Origin: Mesorhizobium sp. B4-1-4
Lineage (GTDB): Bacteria; Pseudomonadota; Alphaproteobacteria; Rhizobiales; Rhizobiaceae
Assembly (NCBI RefSeq): GCF_006439395.2
Contig: NZ_CP083950.1
Coordinates: 2,480,001-2,544,000 of the forward strand
Length of the DNA: 64,000 nt
Reading direction: 5' to 3'
Below the pieces are notes generated by a model, which worked only from the letters and a program-made list of their open reading frames with translations, had not been told where the DNA came from and ran no database searches. Below are positions 1-11,293 of the stretch, piece after piece. The position numbers were made by a program, and so were the translations under genes. How positions within the stretch are numbered: position 1 is the first letter of the stretch; the number at the start of each line of letters is the position of its first letter.

Positions 1-528
1 CATGTCGACGCCAAGCGTGTCGCCGACCATGCCGCGCGGATCGCGAACGCCGCGCTCGGCGTCCAGCGAGAAGCCGACCGGCAGCGAATGGATCACCTCG
101 CGCTCGGCCTTGAGCGCCTGCTTGGCGCCGGCGCCGAGCACGCGCTTGATGTCGGCTTCGTCGGCCTCATGGCCGCCGAGGTTGATGGTCGCCGAAAAGG
201 CTTCGCTCTTCAGCCGGCCGGCGGTCATGTTGACGATCAGCGAATCGACCGTCAGCCCGGCCATCCGCTCGGCGGCGTCTACGGACAAGCGGATCGCATG
301 CTCGGCGCGGTCGAGATCGACCACCACACCCGACTTCACGCCCTGCGATTTCTGATGGCCGATGCCGATGACCTGGATCCGGTGCGAGCGGCCGCGCAAC
401 AGCTTGCCGTCATCGTTCGGCTTGAGCTTCGCCACCATGCAGCAGACCTTGTTCGAGCCGACATCCAGCACCGTCAAGGTGCCGGACCGGCGCGACGAGG
501 CATCGCCAGAACCGCCAAGCCAGCTCAT
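1..528 (-). CDS. ftsA: Cell division protein FtsA (N-terminal part, cut by window edge)
   Basis: Actin-like ATPase that tethers FtsZ to the inner membrane and recruits later divisome proteins. The 176 codons present form the N-terminal part: a short lead, then LTVLDVGSNKVCCMVAKL, the phosphate-1 loop typical of FtsA (DxGSxK), followed by the start of the 1C domain. The rest, including the membrane-targeting helix, lies off the left edge. The ATG at 528 overlaps the TGA of ftsQ (ATGA), so translation is probably coupled to ftsQ. ftsZ would be expected next, outside the window. Identity is secure from sequence and position after ddlB-ftsQ. Confidence 0.95.
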   Translation of the reverse strand, partial: MSWLGGSGDASSRRSGTLTVLDVGSNKVCCMVAKLKPNDDGKLLRGRSHRIQVIGIGHQKSQGVKSGVVVDLDRAEHAIRLSVDAAERMAGLTVDSLIVNMTAGRLKSEAFSATINLGGHEADEADIKRVLGAGAKQALKAEREVIHSLPVGFSLDAERGVRDPRGMVGDTLGVDM

Positions 529-1466
529 ATCTTCGTCTCCGGCTTGCGCTTGAGCGTTTTCGGTTTCTCGTTGAGCGCCGCCTCGCGCTGCGTCGCCGCC
601 TCGGGCGTCAACTGCACAACCAGCCGGTCCGTGAGGCGCATGTCGACGGCGGCGATGTCGCGCGACAAAAGCCCGTTGTCATGGTCCATCTTCACGAGTT
701 CCGCGAGTGCCTGGTCCTCGCCATCCTCCGGCAACTTGACGGTGATGCCGTTGTCCAGCTTCAGGTCCCAGCGCCGCTCACCGACACGGATGTAGCCCTT
801 TATGCGGCTGGCGAGATCGGGATATTGCTCGACCTTGGCCAGGAAATCAGGCGCCTTGGCGGGCGCGCCAGTGCCGATCAGCAGCGGCAACAGCACCTGC
901 TTGCCGCCTGAGAAGGGCGCGATGACGGCACCATTCTTCTCGATGACCGAAAGATCACTGCCCTGCTGCCAGAGCGCGAAGGCCTCGCGCTCCTCGACGC
1001 GCACTTCCAGCGTGTGCGGATAGACCTTGCGCACCGCGGCGACCTCGATCCAGGGCAGGCCGGAGATGCGCTCGCGCGCGGCCTCCGCGTCGAAGCCGAT
1101 CAGCGACGTCCAGCCGTCAAGCTCGAGCCTGTCGAGAATGTCGATTTCCGAGGTCTGATGGTTGCCGACCACCTTGACCTGATCGACGGCAAAGCCGGTG
1201 CGGGCAGTGATGCTCTGGATGATACCGTCGGCATGACCGCCAAGATAGGCACCGTAGGCGCCGCTCGACGCGAGCAGCACGGCCGACATGATCGCGGAGG
1301 AGAAACGCGGCGCCTGGAATTCGCCATCACCAAGGCGGGCGAGCATGCGCACCGGGCGGCGAAGCATGCGTGGCAGCACGAAATGGCCCGATGACAACGG
1401 CAGGCCGAACAGCGACGGCACCGCCGCGCCCTTCCCCCTACCCTGTCCCCATTTCAACGCAGACAC
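525..1466 (-). CDS. ftsQ: Cell division protein FtsQ
   Basis: Bitopic divisome protein that bridges the early FtsZ/FtsA ring and the FtsWI synthase. A basic cytoplasmic segment is followed by one hydrophobic helix ([20 protein letters not shown]), then the POTRA domain starting near [18 protein letters not shown] and the FtsQ beta domain. The GTG at 1466 is preferred because GGAGG lies 8 bp upstream. An ATG seven codons further out (1487) would put this Shine-Dalgarno inside the gene. With the GTG start the protein has 313 residues and overlaps the end of ddlB by 13 bp; its stop overlaps the ftsA start (ATGA). Confidence 0.93.
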   Translation of the reverse strand: MSALKWGQGRGKGAAVPSLFGLPLSSGHFVLPRMLRRPVRMLARLGDGEFQAPRFSSAIMSAVLLASSGAYGAYLGGHADGIIQSITARTGFAVDQVKVVGNHQTSEIDILDRLELDGWTSLIGFDAEAARERISGLPWIEVAAVRKVYPHTLEVRVEEREAFALWQQGSDLSVIEKNGAVIAPFSGGKQVLLPLLIGTGAPAKAPDFLAKVEQYPDLASRIKGYIRVGERRWDLKLDNGITVKLPEDGEDQALAELVKMDHDNGLLSRDIAAVDMRLTDRLVVQLTPEAATQREAALNEKPKTLKRKPETKI

Positions 1467-2380
1467 GAAGCGTCCTCCACCATCCAACTCAACAGTTCAC
1501 CAAACGAATGCCCGGCCTGGGCGGCGATTTCAGGCACCAGAGATGTCGGCGTCATGCCCGGCTGGGTGTTGACCTCGAGCCATACAACTTCGCCATTTTC
1601 GGAGTGACGATCGTCATAACGGAAGTCCGACCGGGAAACGCCCCGACAGCCGACAGCTTGGTGAGCCTTGAGCGCCAGTGTCTGTATTTTTTGGTAAATA
1701 TTCGGTGAAACTTTTGCGGGGCATTCGTGTTTTGATCCGCCGGCAACATATTTTGAATCGTAGTCGTAGAAGGAATGGCCCGTCGGGATGATCTCGCAGA
1801 CGCCGAGCGCCACATCACCCATGACGGCGCAGGTCAGTTCGCGCCCATGGATGTAGCGCTCGACCATGACGGTATCGCCATATTTCCACTCGGACGATCC
1901 GACGATCTGCGGTGGATGCGACTGCCCTTCAGACACGATGACGACGCCGAAGCTCGATCCTTCATTGACCGGCTTGATCACGTAGGGCGGCTTCATCGGA
2001 TGTTTGTTCTGGATGGCGAAGCGATTGGCAACCTTCGATTCGGCGACGGGAACGCCGACTGATTTGACGATCTTCTTCGCCTGCTCCTTGTTCATGGCGA
2101 GCGCCGAGGCGAGCACGCCGGAATGGGTGTAGGGAATACCGAGATATTCGAGGATACCCTGGATCGTGCCATCCTCGCCGAATGGACCATGCAACGCGTT
2201 GAAGGCGACATCCGGCCGAAGCTCGGCGAGCACGGAGCCGACGTCGCGCCCGACATCGACGCGGGTGACTTGGTAGCCTTCCTTCTCCAGCGCATCGGCA
2301 CAGGCCTTTCCGGAGGACAGGGACACGGGCCGCTCGGACGAGAAACCTCCCAGCAGGACGGCCACATGCTTGCTCTTCAT
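1454..2380 (-). CDS. ddlB: D-alanine--D-alanine ligase
   Basis: Cytoplasmic ATP-grasp ligase that makes the D-Ala-D-Ala dipeptide later added by MurF. It has 308 residues, normal for the family. The N-terminal domain has the GGxSSE-like motif [13 protein letters not shown], the serine loop NEGSSFGV follows, and the Mg/ATP site is EVNTQPGMT near the C terminus. It is the first gene after a 325-bp gap that carries clustered GANTC sites, so ddlB-ftsQ-ftsA probably has its own promoter. A purine-rich GAGAGGGGATGACGGGGA precedes the ATG. Confidence 0.96.
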   Translation of the reverse strand: MKSKHVAVLLGGFSSERPVSLSSGKACADALEKEGYQVTRVDVGRDVGSVLAELRPDVAFNALHGPFGEDGTIQGILEYLGIPYTHSGVLASALAMNKEQAKKIVKSVGVPVAESKVANRFAIQNKHPMKPPYVIKPVNEGSSFGVVIVSEGQSHPPQIVGSSEWKYGDTVMVERYIHGRELTCAVMGDVALGVCEIIPTGHSFYDYDSKYVAGGSKHECPAKVSPNIYQKIQTLALKAHQAVGCRGVSRSDFRYDDRHSENGEVVWLEVNTQPGMTPTSLVPEIAAQAGHSFGELLSWMVEDASCLR

Positions 2381-2432
2381 TCCCCGTCATCCCCTCTCAC
2401 GGCGGACCAAAAACCAAAATTTCCGCAACATT

Positions 2433-2611
2433 GAGTCCGAGTCTCCCGGCAGGTTGCCCCCCAGACGGAAAACGCGGGTAACGCGTCGAACGACTCAAAT
2501 CAGGAAACGCTTTGGAGCAGAGAATCAGAGAGTTGATTTACTGGCAAGTGCTTATGATTCCGAGAGATTCACTTTCTGAGAAAATGGACGTGAAAACCGT
2601 GTCGGTGAGTC
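2433..2611. promoter_or_regulatory. Cluster of seven GANTC (CcrM-type) methylation sites
   Basis: GAGTC at 2433-2437, 2439-2443 and 2607-2611, GACTC at 2492-2496, GAATC at 2522-2526, GATTC at 2556-2560 and 2566-2570. In alphaproteobacteria GANTC is the site of the cell-cycle methyltransferase CcrM. Random expectation for a 5-bp site with one free base is about one per 256 bp, and less in GC-rich DNA. Regulation of ddlB-ftsQA by methylation state is inferred. Confidence 0.6.
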
Positions 2612-2650
2612 CCCGAAGCAACGCTTTTTGCGCACTCTGGGAACGCGTTT

Positions 2651-2675
2651 GAAGTTCAACCATCACGTGAACTTC
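2651..2675. repeat. Inverted repeat between murB and ddlB
   Basis: Perfect 8-bp arms, GAAGTTCA and TGAACTTC, flank a 9-bp centre. It lies 31 bp past the murB stop. There is no T-run on the murB strand, so an operator is as likely as a terminator. Confidence 0.5.
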
Positions 2676-2705
2676 ACCGGCAACTAAAGCGAATTGAGAT
2701 TGAGG

Positions 2706-3671
2706 TCAGAGCAGTTGGCCGAGAAACTCCTGCACGGCATGTCCGGGCCGGAAATTGCCGATGCGCTGGATCTCCCAGTGCAGGCGGATGCCGGAATGTT
2801 CGAGCACGCGCGCCCGCACCGTCTCGCCGAGATATTCGAGGTCGTAACCGGTGGCGGTGCCGGTGTTGATCATGAAGTTGCAGTGCATGGGCGACATCTG
2901 CGCCCCGCCGATCAGCAGGCCGCGGCAGCCCGCCTTGTCGATCTCCTTCCAGGCCGAGGTGCCTTCGGGATTCTTGAAGGTCGACCCGCCGGTCTTCTCG
3001 CGGATCGGCTGCACGGTCTCGCGGTGGTTCTGCACGGCATCCATCGCCGCCTTGATCACCGCCTTGTCCTCGGCAAACCCTTCGAACACGGCCGAGGTGA
3101 AGATCAGCCCGGTCGGTGCGGCCGAATGGCGATAGGCATAACCCATGTCGGCATTGCTCAGCGTCTGGACATTGCCCTTGCGGTCGAGCGCGCGCACCTC
3201 GACAACCCGCTCGCGCGTCTCGACGCCATTGGCGCCAGCATTCATCCTGAGCGCGCCGCCAATGGCGCCTGGAATGCCGTGGTAGAAATGGAAGCCGCCA
3301 ATGCCGGCCTCGAGCGCCACGGCGGCCACGCGCTTGTCGGGCGTCGCCGTGCCTGCCCTGATCCTGATCGGTGAAACAAGTTCGGCCTCACCAAACCCCT
3401 TAGCGGAAAGCCGGATGACAAAGCCGGGAATGCCGCCATCCCTGACCAGCAGGTTCGAGCCAATGCCGACGATGGTCAGCGGAATTTCCTCGGGAACCGC
3501 CCTGAGGAAGGCGGCGAGATCTTCTTCATCCGCCGGCTGGAACAGCGCCTCCGCCAGCCCTCCGGCACGGAACCAGGTGATCTTGTCCATCTCGGCATTC
3601 GGCGTGATACGGCCACGCAGGCCGGCAAGCCGGTCGCCAAGTCTGTCGATCAGGGCCTGGCCGTGCGTCAT
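2706..3671 (-). CDS. murB: UDP-N-acetylenolpyruvoylglucosamine reductase
   Basis: FAD enzyme that reduces UDP-GlcNAc-enolpyruvate to UDP-MurNAc with NADPH. The FAD-binding region shows [15 protein letters not shown] and [20 protein letters not shown], and the catalytic-domain signature [10 protein letters not shown] carries the serine proton donor. The ATG at 3671 gives 321 residues and overlaps the murC stop as ATGA; an in-frame ATG 12 codons upstream lies inside murC and is less likely. Last gene of the large mra-murB run before the 325-bp gap. Confidence 0.96.
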   Translation of the reverse strand: MTHGQALIDRLGDRLAGLRGRITPNAEMDKITWFRAGGLAEALFQPADEEDLAAFLRAVPEEIPLTIVGIGSNLLVRDGGIPGFVIRLSAKGFGEAELVSPIRIRAGTATPDKRVAAVALEAGIGGFHFYHGIPGAIGGALRMNAGANGVETRERVVEVRALDRKGNVQTLSNADMGYAYRHSAAPTGLIFTSAVFEGFAEDKAVIKAAMDAVQNHRETVQPIREKTGGSTFKNPEGTSAWKEIDKAGCRGLLIGGAQMSPMHCNFMINTGTATGYDLEYLGETVRARVLEHSGIRLHWEIQRIGNFRPGHAVQEFLGQLL

Positions 3672-5068
3672 GAGGCGGCAAGCTCCTTGGGCAAGGCATA
3701 AGCCCATTGGGTGATATTGCCGGCGCCGAGGAAGACGACGAAATCGCCGGGCTTGGCGAGATCACGGATGATCGGCGCGATATCGGCCGGTCCTTCGATG
3801 TAGCGGGCGTCGCGATGGCCGCCGGCGCGGATGCGCGACACCAGCGCATCGGAAGTCACGCCCTCGATCGGCTCTTCGCCGGCCGCGTAGACAGGGGCGA
3901 CCATCACCGTATCGGCGTCGTTGAAGCAGGCCGAAAACTCGTTGAACAGATCATGCAGCCGGGTGAAGCGGTGCGGCTGGGCAATGGCGATGACGCGTCC
4001 CTTGGTGGCGCTGCGCGCCGCCTTGAGCACGGCCGCGATCTCGACCGGATGATGGCCGTAATCGTCGAAAATGTCGACGCCGTTCCAGGAGCCGGTACGG
4101 GTGAAGCGGCGTTTGACGCCGGCGAAGGACGACAGGCCCTTCTTGATCGCCTCCCCGGACAGGCCTAGTTCGTGCGCCACTGCGATCGCGGCGGTGGCGT
4201 TCGAAACATTGTGGCGGCCTGGCATTGGAAGCCGCAGGTCCGCTATCGTCTTCTGGCCGCCGGTCTTGCGGTCGCGGATCACCACGTCGAACTCGGACGT
4301 GGCACCCGCCATGCGATGGTTGGTGAAGCGCACATCGGCCTGCGCGTTCTCGCCATAGGTGATGACGCGCCGATCCTCGATGCGTCCGACCAGCGCCTGC
4401 ACTTCCGGGTGGTCGGTGCACATCACGCCGAAGCCGTAGAACGGCACGTTCTCGACAAACTGGCGGAATGCCTCGCGCACCTTGTCGAAACTGCCATAGT
4501 GGTCGAGATGCTCGGGATCGATGTTGGTGACGACAGCGATGTCGGCCGGCAGCTTGAGGAAGGTGCCGTCGCTCTCGTCGGCCTCGACCACCATCCATTC
4601 GCCGTCGCCCATGCGCGCATTGGTGCCATAGGCATTGATGATGCCGCCATTGATGACGGTCGGATCGAGCCCGCCGGCTTCGAACAGCGTCGCCACCATG
4701 GAGGTCGTCGTCGTCTTGCCGTGCGTGCCGCCGATGGCCACCGCCTGGCGGAAGCGCATCAGCTCGGCCAGCATCTCGGCGCGACGCACGATCGGCAGCA
4801 GCCTTTCACGCGCGGCCTTGAGCTCCGGATTGGATTTCTTGATCGCCGTCGAGACGACGATGACCTCGGCATCGCCGAGGTTTTCGGCCTTGTGGCCGAC
4901 GAAGCATTCGATGCCCTTGTCGCGCAGGCGCTGCACGTTGGCGCTGTCGGCCTGATCGGACCCTTGCACCTTGTAGCCGAGATTGTGCAGCACCTCGGCG
5001 ATGCCGCTCATGCCGATGCCGCCAATGCCGATGAAATGCACGAGGCCGATGGTCTGCGGCATTTTCAT
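3668..5068 (-). CDS. murC: UDP-N-acetylmuramate--L-alanine ligase
   Basis: ATP-dependent Mur ligase that adds L-Ala to UDP-MurNAc in the cytoplasm. It has 466 residues. The N-terminal Rossmann domain starts [17 protein letters not shown], the P-loop is [12 protein letters not shown], and the central domain carries [11 protein letters not shown] and [11 protein letters not shown]. The C-terminal domain begins near [13 protein letters not shown]. It overlaps murG upstream and murB downstream by 4 bp each (ATGA), consistent with coupled translation. Confidence 0.97.
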   Translation of the reverse strand: MKMPQTIGLVHFIGIGGIGMSGIAEVLHNLGYKVQGSDQADSANVQRLRDKGIECFVGHKAENLGDAEVIVVSTAIKKSNPELKAARERLLPIVRRAEMLAELMRFRQAVAIGGTHGKTTTTSMVATLFEAGGLDPTVINGGIINAYGTNARMGDGEWMVVEADESDGTFLKLPADIAVVTNIDPEHLDHYGSFDKVREAFRQFVENVPFYGFGVMCTDHPEVQALVGRIEDRRVITYGENAQADVRFTNHRMAGATSEFDVVIRDRKTGGQKTIADLRLPMPGRHNVSNATAAIAVAHELGLSGEAIKKGLSSFAGVKRRFTRTGSWNGVDIFDDYGHHPVEIAAVLKAARSATKGRVIAIAQPHRFTRLHDLFNEFSACFNDADTVMVAPVYAAGEEPIEGVTSDALVSRIRAGGHRDARYIEGPADIAPIIRDLAKPGDFVVFLGAGNITQWAYALPKELAAS

Positions 5069-6192
5069 GCGTGCGTCCCCTTCCTGAAGTCCGAAACGGT
5101 TTTTCTGGACGCAATAGCCTCTGTGAGATCGGCGAGCAACCGTGCCGCATGCGGCCTGCCAGCCGATTTCGCCCCAGCCGCCATCGCCGCCAGCCGCTCG
5201 GGGGCGTCCATCAGTCCGCCAAGGAGGGTTGCAATGCGCTCGGGCGACAGCGAGGATTGTGGGTGCACCTCGCCGCCGCCGGCGGCGGCAAGGGCCGCCG
5301 CATTCGCCGCCTGGTCGTGGTCGAGCGCGTAGGGATAGGGCACCAGCAACGCCGGTCGTCCGATGACGGCGATCTCCGAGACGGTCGAGGCACCGGAACG
5401 TGAGATCACCAGATGCGCCCCCGCCATGCGTGCCGCCATGTCGGTGAAGAAGGGCGAAACCTCGGCGGCGACGCCAAGCGCGGCATAGGCCGCCTTCACC
5501 CGCCCCACGTCATCGGCACGCGCCTGCTGCGTGATCGCGAGCCGCTTGCGCTGTGCATCGGAAAGCAGTGCGATCGCCCCCGGCATGGCATCGGAAAAAA
5601 ACTGGGCGCCCTGGCTGCCGCCGAACACCAGCAAGCGGAACGGCTCCTCCCCGGTCGATGCCGTATAAGGTGTCTTGGCCGCTTCCAGCACAGCCGGCCT
5701 GACCGGATTGCCTGTCGTCACCGTCTTGGCGCCGGCGGCACTCGCGTCCTGCGGCAGGAAACCGCCGGCTATGGCATCGACACGGCCGGCCAGCGCCCGG
5801 TTGGCGCGCCCCATCACCGCGTTCTGCTCATGGATCAAAGTCGGCACCTTGCGCCGTGTCGCCGCATAGAGCGGCGGCAGGGTCGGGTAGCCGCCGAAGC
5901 CGACGACGACATCCGGCTTGATCCTGCCGATAATGGTGGACGCCTGCCGTACGCCGCGCCAGATTTTCCAGAAGGCCCCGAGCAAGGCGAAAGGGTTCTT
6001 CGAACCCATCGTCGCCGACTGGATCGGATGGATGGCGGCGGCCGGGAAGCGGCTGGCAAATCGCTCGGCGCGCTCGTCCGTCGCCAGATGCACCGTCCAG
6101 CCGCGCTCGGCGAGCTCATGCGCCAGCGCCTCGGCCGGAAACAGATGTCCGCCGGTTCCGCCCGCCGAAAGAAGGATGACACCCCTCGCCAT
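5065..6192 (-). CDS. murG: UDP-GlcNAc:lipid I N-acetylglucosaminyltransferase
   Basis: Peripheral GT-B glycosyltransferase that converts lipid I to lipid II at the inner face of the membrane. It has 375 residues. The N-terminal G-loop is [12 protein letters not shown], the second G-loop region is [16 protein letters not shown], and the nucleotide-sugar site includes [12 protein letters not shown]. It starts one base past the ftsW stop and overlaps the murC start by 4 bp. Confidence 0.97.
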   Translation of the reverse strand: MARGVILLSAGGTGGHLFPAEALAHELAERGWTVHLATDERAERFASRFPAAAIHPIQSATMGSKNPFALLGAFWKIWRGVRQASTIIGRIKPDVVVGFGGYPTLPPLYAATRRKVPTLIHEQNAVMGRANRALAGRVDAIAGGFLPQDASAAGAKTVTTGNPVRPAVLEAAKTPYTASTGEEPFRLLVFGGSQGAQFFSDAMPGAIALLSDAQRKRLAITQQARADDVGRVKAAYAALGVAAEVSPFFTDMAARMAGAHLVISRSGASTVSEIAVIGRPALLVPYPYALDHDQAANAAALAAAGGGEVHPQSSLSPERIATLLGGLMDAPERLAAMAAGAKSAGRPHAARLLADLTEAIASRKTVSDFRKGTHA

Positions 6193-6193
6193 A

Positions 6194-7345
6194 TCACTCC
6201 GCCGGCAGGGCGCGCTGTGGCAGCGTGAAGCCCATCTGCTTGCGTTTTTCAGGTCGCTTGCGCGTCAGCGCCAGCACCATGCCCATGGAGATGGCGATCG
6301 CGATCTGCGAGGAACCACCGTAGGAGATGAAGGGCAGCGTCATGCCCTTGGCAGGCACAAGCTGCAGGTTGACGCACATGTTGATGACGGCCTGCAGGCC
6401 GAACACAGTGACGAGGCCGCCGACCGCATAGCGGGTGAAGTCGTCATGTTCCTTGAGTGCCGTGTTGAGCCCGCGCAGCACGATGAAAGCGAAGATCGAC
6501 ATGATGAAGAAGCACATGATCAGCCCGAACTCCTCGCCCGCGACCGAGAACACGAAGTCGGCGTGGCTGTCGGGGATGACCCGCTTGACCGTGCCCTCGC
6601 CCGGCCCGACGCCGAACCAGCCGCCATTAATCAGCGCGTCGCGCCCCATATCGACCTGGAACGTGTCGCCCTCGCCGGTGAGGAACTTGTCGATGCGCAG
6701 GGCAACGTGCGGAAACACCGTATAGGCGGCGAAGACACCGCCGACGCCGGCGGCGCCCAGCATGATGATCCACAGCCAGGGCAGCCCCGCCATGAAGAAC
6801 ATGATGCCCCAGGTGCCGGTCGTCAGCATGGTCTGGCCGAGGTCCGGCTGCGCCACCAGCAGCGATACGACGAGCACCAGAAGCAGCATGGCGAACAGGT
6901 TGCCGGGAATGTCGGGCTGGCGCTTGTGTTCGGCGAACAGCCAGGCGCACATGATGACGAAGGCCGGCTTCAGGAATTCCGACGGCTGGATCGACAGGCC
7001 GGCGAGCGAAACCCAGCGCCGCGCGCCCTTCACTTCGACGCCGACATAGAGCACCGCGACCATCAGCACCAGCATGAGGCACAGCATGATCAGCGACATG
7101 CGCCGGATCTGCCTGGAATCGAGGAAGGATACCGCCAGCATCACGCCGAGCGCCGGCACGGTGAAGATGATCTGCCTGGTGGCGAAGTGGAAACTGTCGA
7201 GGCCGATGCGTTCGGCGACCGCCGGGCTCGCGGCGAAGGACAGCACGATGCCGAGCCCCATCAGCGATAGGAATGCCGCCAGGAACCAGCGATCGATCGT
7301 CCACCACCAGGTTGCGACGGGACTTTTATCGAGACGGCTCTGCAT
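6194..7345 (-). CDS. ftsW: Lipid II polymerase FtsW (SEDS family)
   Basis: Polytopic septal peptidoglycan glycosyltransferase that works with FtsI. It has 383 residues with about ten hydrophobic helices. SEDS signatures are visible: [16 protein letters not shown], the VAQPDLGQ loop holding the catalytic aspartate, and the C-terminal [15 protein letters not shown]. Its ATG shares one base with the murD stop (TAATG). A second SEDS protein, RodA, exists in most rods, but the position between murD and murG identifies this one as FtsW. Confidence 0.96.
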   Translation of the reverse strand: MQSRLDKSPVATWWWTIDRWFLAAFLSLMGLGIVLSFAASPAVAERIGLDSFHFATRQIIFTVPALGVMLAVSFLDSRQIRRMSLIMLCLMLVLMVAVLYVGVEVKGARRWVSLAGLSIQPSEFLKPAFVIMCAWLFAEHKRQPDIPGNLFAMLLLVLVVSLLVAQPDLGQTMLTTGTWGIMFFMAGLPWLWIIMLGAAGVGGVFAAYTVFPHVALRIDKFLTGEGDTFQVDMGRDALINGGWFGVGPGEGTVKRVIPDSHADFVFSVAGEEFGLIMCFFIMSIFAFIVLRGLNTALKEHDDFTRYAVGGLVTVFGLQAVINMCVNLQLVPAKGMTLPFISYGGSSQIAIAISMGMVLALTRKRPEKRKQMGFTLPQRALPAE

Positions 7346-8745
7346 TATCGTGCCCCTCCGATGGGTTTGACGCCATCTATAGCGCTCGCAGCTTGCCTGA
7401 AGGCTTCGCCGCGAACTTCGAAATTCTTGAACTGGTCGAAACTGGCGCAGGCCGGCGACAACAGCACCACCGCCTCGCCGCCATCCTCCTTGGCCGCGTC
7501 ATGCGCGGCGTGCTCGACCGCGGCGGCCAGCGTCCCCGATATCTCGTAGGGCACCGCCTCGCCCAGCGTCGCCGAAAAACCGGGCGCCGCCTCGCCGATC
7601 AGATAGGCCTTGGCGATGCGCGGAAAGAAGCCGCGCAGCGGTTCAATCCCCCCTTCCTTGGGCAGGCCGCCGGCGATCCAGTAGATGCGGTTGAAGCTGG
7701 ACAGCGCGGGCGCGGCCGCATCGGCATTGGTCGCCTTGGAATCGTTGACGAACAGCACATGGTCCTTGCGGCCGACCTGCTCCATGCGGTGGGCGAGGCC
7801 CGGGAAACTCTCCAGCCCGGACTGGATCTCGCCGAGGTCGAGCCCGACCTTGAGACAGGCCGCGACCGCGGCAAGCGCGTTCTGCGCATTGTGCTGGCCC
7901 CGCAGCGAGCCGATACCTTCGAGGAAGGCGACCCGGCTGTAGCGGCCGTGCACGGCTTCCATCAGATTGGTGCCGTCGGCGAAATAGCCGTCGGTCAGCG
8001 GCAGCCGCTTGGAAATGCGGATGACCTGCCGGCCTGCCCGCTCCAACCGCTCGGCGATCTGCGCGCACCAGGAATCGTCAATGCCGATGATTGCCGTCTC
8101 GCTGCCCGCCACCAGCCGCTCCTTGATCGAGGCGTAGTGCTGCATGGTGCCGTGGCGGTCGAGATGGTCGGGCGTCAAATTGAGCAGGATACCGGCCGTC
8201 GGGTTGATCGAGGGGGCAAGGTCGATCTGGTAGGACGAGCACTCGACCACATAGTGGCGGTCAGGCTTCGGCGGATCGAGCGTCATCACCGCGCGGCCGA
8301 TATTGCCGCCCATCTGCGTGTCGCGGCCGGAGGCCTTGAGGATATGCGCCGCCAGCGCGGTCGTCGTCGATTTGCCATTGGTCCCGGTGATGGCGATGAA
8401 AGGAGCCGTCGGCGCGCTGAGCATCCGCTCCCTGCAGAACAACTCGACGTCGCCAATGATCTCGACGCCGGCCCCGCGCGCCAGTTCCACCGTCCAGTGC
8501 GGCTTGGGATGCGTCAGCGGCACGCCGGGCGACAGCACGAAGGCCGAGAATTTCGCCCAGTCGGCGCCGCGCAGATCGCCGGTCGCGATGCCTGTGGCGG
8601 CGGCCTTGGCGACACTGTCGGGATTGTCGTCCCAGGCCAGCACATGCGCGCCGCCCTCGATCAGCGCGCGCGCCGTCGCCATCCCCGAACCACCCAGCCC
8701 GAAGAGCGAAACCTGCTTGCCTGCGAAGGATGCGGCGGGGATCAA
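7345..8745 (-). CDS. murD: UDP-N-acetylmuramoyl-L-alanine--D-glutamate ligase
   Basis: Third-step Mur ligase, adding D-Glu. It has 466 residues. The N-terminal uracil-binding domain has [17 protein letters not shown], the ATP P-loop is [13 protein letters not shown], and further motifs are [11 protein letters not shown] and [12 protein letters not shown] (C-terminal domain). The mraY stop is 8 bp upstream, and the murD stop overlaps the ftsW start by one base. Confidence 0.97.
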   Translation of the reverse strand: MIPAASFAGKQVSLFGLGGSGMATARALIEGGAHVLAWDDNPDSVAKAAATGIATGDLRGADWAKFSAFVLSPGVPLTHPKPHWTVELARGAGVEIIGDVELFCRERMLSAPTAPFIAITGTNGKSTTTALAAHILKASGRDTQMGGNIGRAVMTLDPPKPDRHYVVECSSYQIDLAPSINPTAGILLNLTPDHLDRHGTMQHYASIKERLVAGSETAIIGIDDSWCAQIAERLERAGRQVIRISKRLPLTDGYFADGTNLMEAVHGRYSRVAFLEGIGSLRGQHNAQNALAAVAACLKVGLDLGEIQSGLESFPGLAHRMEQVGRKDHVLFVNDSKATNADAAAPALSSFNRIYWIAGGLPKEGGIEPLRGFFPRIAKAYLIGEAAPGFSATLGEAVPYEISGTLAAAVEHAAHDAAKEDGGEAVVLLSPACASFDQFKNFEVRGEAFRQAASAIDGVKPIGGAR

Positions 8746-8753
8746 GGTGTTGC

Positions 8754-9836
8754 CTATCTCAGCTTGAGGGTGGACAGGCCGACCAGCGCCAGGATGACGG
8801 CAATGATCCAGAAGCGGATCACCACCTGGCTTTCGGTCCAGCCGAGCTTTTCGAAATGATGGTGGATCGGCGCCATCAGGAAGACGCGCTTGCCCGTCAT
8901 CTTGAAGTAGCCGACCTGAATGATGACGGACAGGATCTCGACCACGAACAGGCCGCCGACGATGACCAGCACGATCTCGTGCTTGGTGGCCACCGCGACC
9001 GTGCCGATCAGGCCGCCCATGGCCAGCGAGCCGGTGTCGCCCATGAAGATTGCCGCCGGCGGCGCGTTGAACCAGAGGAAGCCGAGGCCGGCGCCGATGA
9101 CGGCGCCCAGCACGACCGCCAGTTCACCGGTGCCGGGAACGAAATGGATCTGCAGATATTCGGCGAACACCGCATTACCCGAGAGATAGGCGATGACGCC
9201 GAAGGATGCCGCCGCGATCATGATTGGCACGATCGCCAGACCGTCGAGGCCGTCGGTCAGGTTCACTGCATTGCCGGCGCCGACGATGACGAAGCAGGAG
9301 AACGGAATGAAGAACCAGCCGAGGTTGACGATGAATTCCTTGGCGAAGGGGAACGTCAGCGACGACGAGAACGGCGCCTGGCCGTTACGCATGATCACCC
9401 AGGCGGCGATGCCGGCGATGATGAATTCGAGCCCCAGCCGCGCCTTGCCGGAAAAGCCCAGATGCGACTGCTTGGTCACCTTCAGATAGTCGTCGTAGAA
9501 CCCGATCGAGCCGAAGCCCAGCGTCACCAGCAGCACCACCCAGACATAGATGCTCGACAGGTTCGCCCACAGAAGCGACGAGCCGATGATGCCCGACAGG
9601 ATCATCAGTCCGCCCATGGTCGGTGTGCCGGCCTTCTTGAAATGCGTTTGCGGCCCGTCGGCGCGGATCGGCTGGCCCTTGCCCTGGCGCAGCCGCAGCG
9701 AGTTGATGATGGTCGGCCCGAAGATGAAGACGATCAGCGCCGAGGTGATCAGCGCCCCTCCGGTGCGGAAGGTGATATAGCGGAAAACGTTGAAGACCGA
9801 GATCTTGTCCGCGAAATCGACCAGCAGTGTGAACAT
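8754..9836 (-). CDS. mraY: Phospho-N-acetylmuramoyl-pentapeptide transferase
   Basis: Integral membrane enzyme that transfers phospho-MurNAc-pentapeptide to undecaprenyl phosphate, making lipid I. It has 360 residues with about ten membrane helices. Active-site signatures are all present: [12 protein letters not shown] (the DDxxK motif), [13 protein letters not shown] and [13 protein letters not shown]. Gaps to its neighbours are only 8 and 23 bp, within the same run. Confidence 0.97.
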   Translation of the reverse strand: MFTLLVDFADKISVFNVFRYITFRTGGALITSALIVFIFGPTIINSLRLRQGKGQPIRADGPQTHFKKAGTPTMGGLMILSGIIGSSLLWANLSSIYVWVVLLVTLGFGSIGFYDDYLKVTKQSHLGFSGKARLGLEFIIAGIAAWVIMRNGQAPFSSSLTFPFAKEFIVNLGWFFIPFSCFVIVGAGNAVNLTDGLDGLAIVPIMIAAASFGVIAYLSGNAVFAEYLQIHFVPGTGELAVVLGAVIGAGLGFLWFNAPPAAIFMGDTGSLAMGGLIGTVAVATKHEIVLVIVGGLFVVEILSVIIQVGYFKMTGKRVFLMAPIHHHFEKLGWTESQVVIRFWIIAVILALVGLSTLKLR

Positions 9837-9859
9837 GCGCTTTTCGTCCCCGGCTTGAT

Positions 9860-11293
9860 CTAGGTCAGTTTGCTGGTTGTCGTTTCAGCCGGGTATTTGC
9901 CCAGCAAGGCATCGACCAGTTTTGCAAAACCGATGCCCTTCGACGATTTGATCATCACCACGTCGCCCGGCTTCAGCGCGGCAAGCAGCACCGGCTTCAG
10001 CTCTTCGACACCCGCGCGGTATTCCGTCTTGATATCGTCCGGCAGCGCTTGCGCCAGCGCCCGCATTTCCGGACCGCCGAGAAAGACGGTTCGCGTGCCG
10101 GTGCCGACGATGAGATCGGCAAGAGCGGCATGCAGATTGGCCGAGTGGTCGCCGAGTTCGAGCATGTCGCCAAGCACGGCGATGCGCCGGCCCTCGCCCG
10201 TTACCGGCGTCGCGTTCAGCAGCGCCATGGCGGCCTCCATCGAGGCGGGATTGGCGTTGTAGCTCTCATCGATCAGGGTGATCGTGCCCTGTGGATGCCG
10301 CAGCACATGGCGCCTGCCGCGCCCGCGCTCGGCGGAGAGATCAGCCAACGCCGATGCCACTTTGTCGAGATCGGCGCCGACCAGATGCGCCGCGCCCAGC
10401 ACCGCCAGCACGTTCTGCACCATGTGCCGGCCGGGTGCGCCGATGCGGGCCGTCACCTCGCGGCCGCCGATCCTGGCGGCGATGTCGGAATGGTCGGCAT
10501 GGAGTTCGCATTTGGTGAGCCTGAAGCTCGAGCGCGCATTCTCGCCGAAGCCGTAGACATGCTCGACGCCGGCGGCATGCGCCATCTTGTCGAGGAGCTT
10601 GAAGCGCGCGTCGTCGCGATTGAGGACGGCGGCACCTTCGGGCTCCAGCCCTTCGAAAATTTCGGCCTTGGCCTGGGCGATCTCGTCCAGATTGCGGAAG
10701 AAACCCAGATGCGCGGCCGCGATCATGGTGACGATGGCGACATGCGGCCGCACCATCTTCACCAGCGGCCGGATCTCGTCGGGATGGTTCATGCCGATCT
10801 CGAACACGGCATAGTCGCAATCGGCGGGCATGCGCGCCAGCGTCAGCGGCACGCCCCAATGATTGTTGAAGGACTGCGCCGAGGCATGCACCTTGCCGAC
10901 GGCCGACAGCACATGGCGCAGCGCTTCCTTGGTGGTGGTCTTGCCAGCCGAACCGGTCACCGCGATGATTTTGGCCTGCGAACGGGCACGTGCCGCGATC
11001 CCGAGCTTCTCCAGGGCGGCCAGCACATCCTCGACGACGATGATCGGTGCTGTCAGCCGGCCGAGAGACGGCAGCTTGCCCTCCGCCACCACCAGCACGC
11101 CAGCGCCGGCCTTGATGGCCGCGGTGACGAAGTCGTGGCCGTCCATCGCCTCGCCCTTGATGGCGAAGAAGGCGTCACCCGGCTGCAGGCTGCGGCTGTC
11201 GATCGAAATCCCCGATATGCCTTCGGGCATAGGACCGAGCGGCCGGCCGTCCATGGCGGCAACCAGCGCCTCGGAGGTCCACAGAAGACTCAT
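9860..11293 (-). CDS. murF: UDP-MurNAc-tripeptide--D-alanyl-D-alanine ligase
   Basis: Last cytoplasmic Mur ligase, adding the D-Ala-D-Ala made by DdlB. It has 477 residues. The P-loop is [14 protein letters not shown], followed by [11 protein letters not shown] and the C-terminal-domain signature [17 protein letters not shown]. The ATG overlaps the murE stop as ATGA. Confidence 0.97.
   Translation of the reverse strand: MSLLWTSEALVAAMDGRPLGPMPEGISGISIDSRSLQPGDAFFAIKGEAMDGHDFVTAAIKAGAGVLVVAEGKLPSLGRLTAPIIVVEDVLAALEKLGIAARARSQAKIIAVTGSAGKTTTKEALRHVLSAVGKVHASAQSFNNHWGVPLTLARMPADCDYAVFEIGMNHPDEIRPLVKMVRPHVAIVTMIAAAHLGFFRNLDEIAQAKAEIFEGLEPEGAAVLNRDDARFKLLDKMAHAAGVEHVYGFGENARSSFRLTKCELHADHSDIAARIGGREVTARIGAPGRHMVQNVLAVLGAAHLVGADLDKVASALADLSAERGRGRRHVLRHPQGTITLIDESYNANPASMEAAMALLNATPVTGEGRRIAVLGDMLELGDHSANLHAALADLIVGTGTRTVFLGGPEMRALAQALPDDIKTEYRAGVEELKPVLLAALKPGDVVMIKSSKGIGFAKLVDALLGKYPAETTTSKLT

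Larger units (their letters stand above)
2381..2705. other. murB-ddlB intergenic region, probable ddlB-ftsQA control region
   Basis: No convincing gene is present; a 69-codon plus-strand frame lacks family signals. The stretch is less GC-rich than its neighbours. It holds seven GANTC sites (2433, 2439, 2492, 2522, 2556, 2566 and 2607) and an inverted repeat at 2651-2675. I could not pick out one clear -35/-10 pair. Confidence 0.6.

Noticed and set aside
2370..2579. 69-codon frame in the murB-ddlB gap
   Set aside because: Basic low-complexity composition and it overlaps the start of ddlB; better explained as control DNA.
7273..8859. 528-codon plus-strand frame, with a similar one at 5918-7270
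   Set aside because: Antisense to murD and to murG/ftsW, which have complete motifs.
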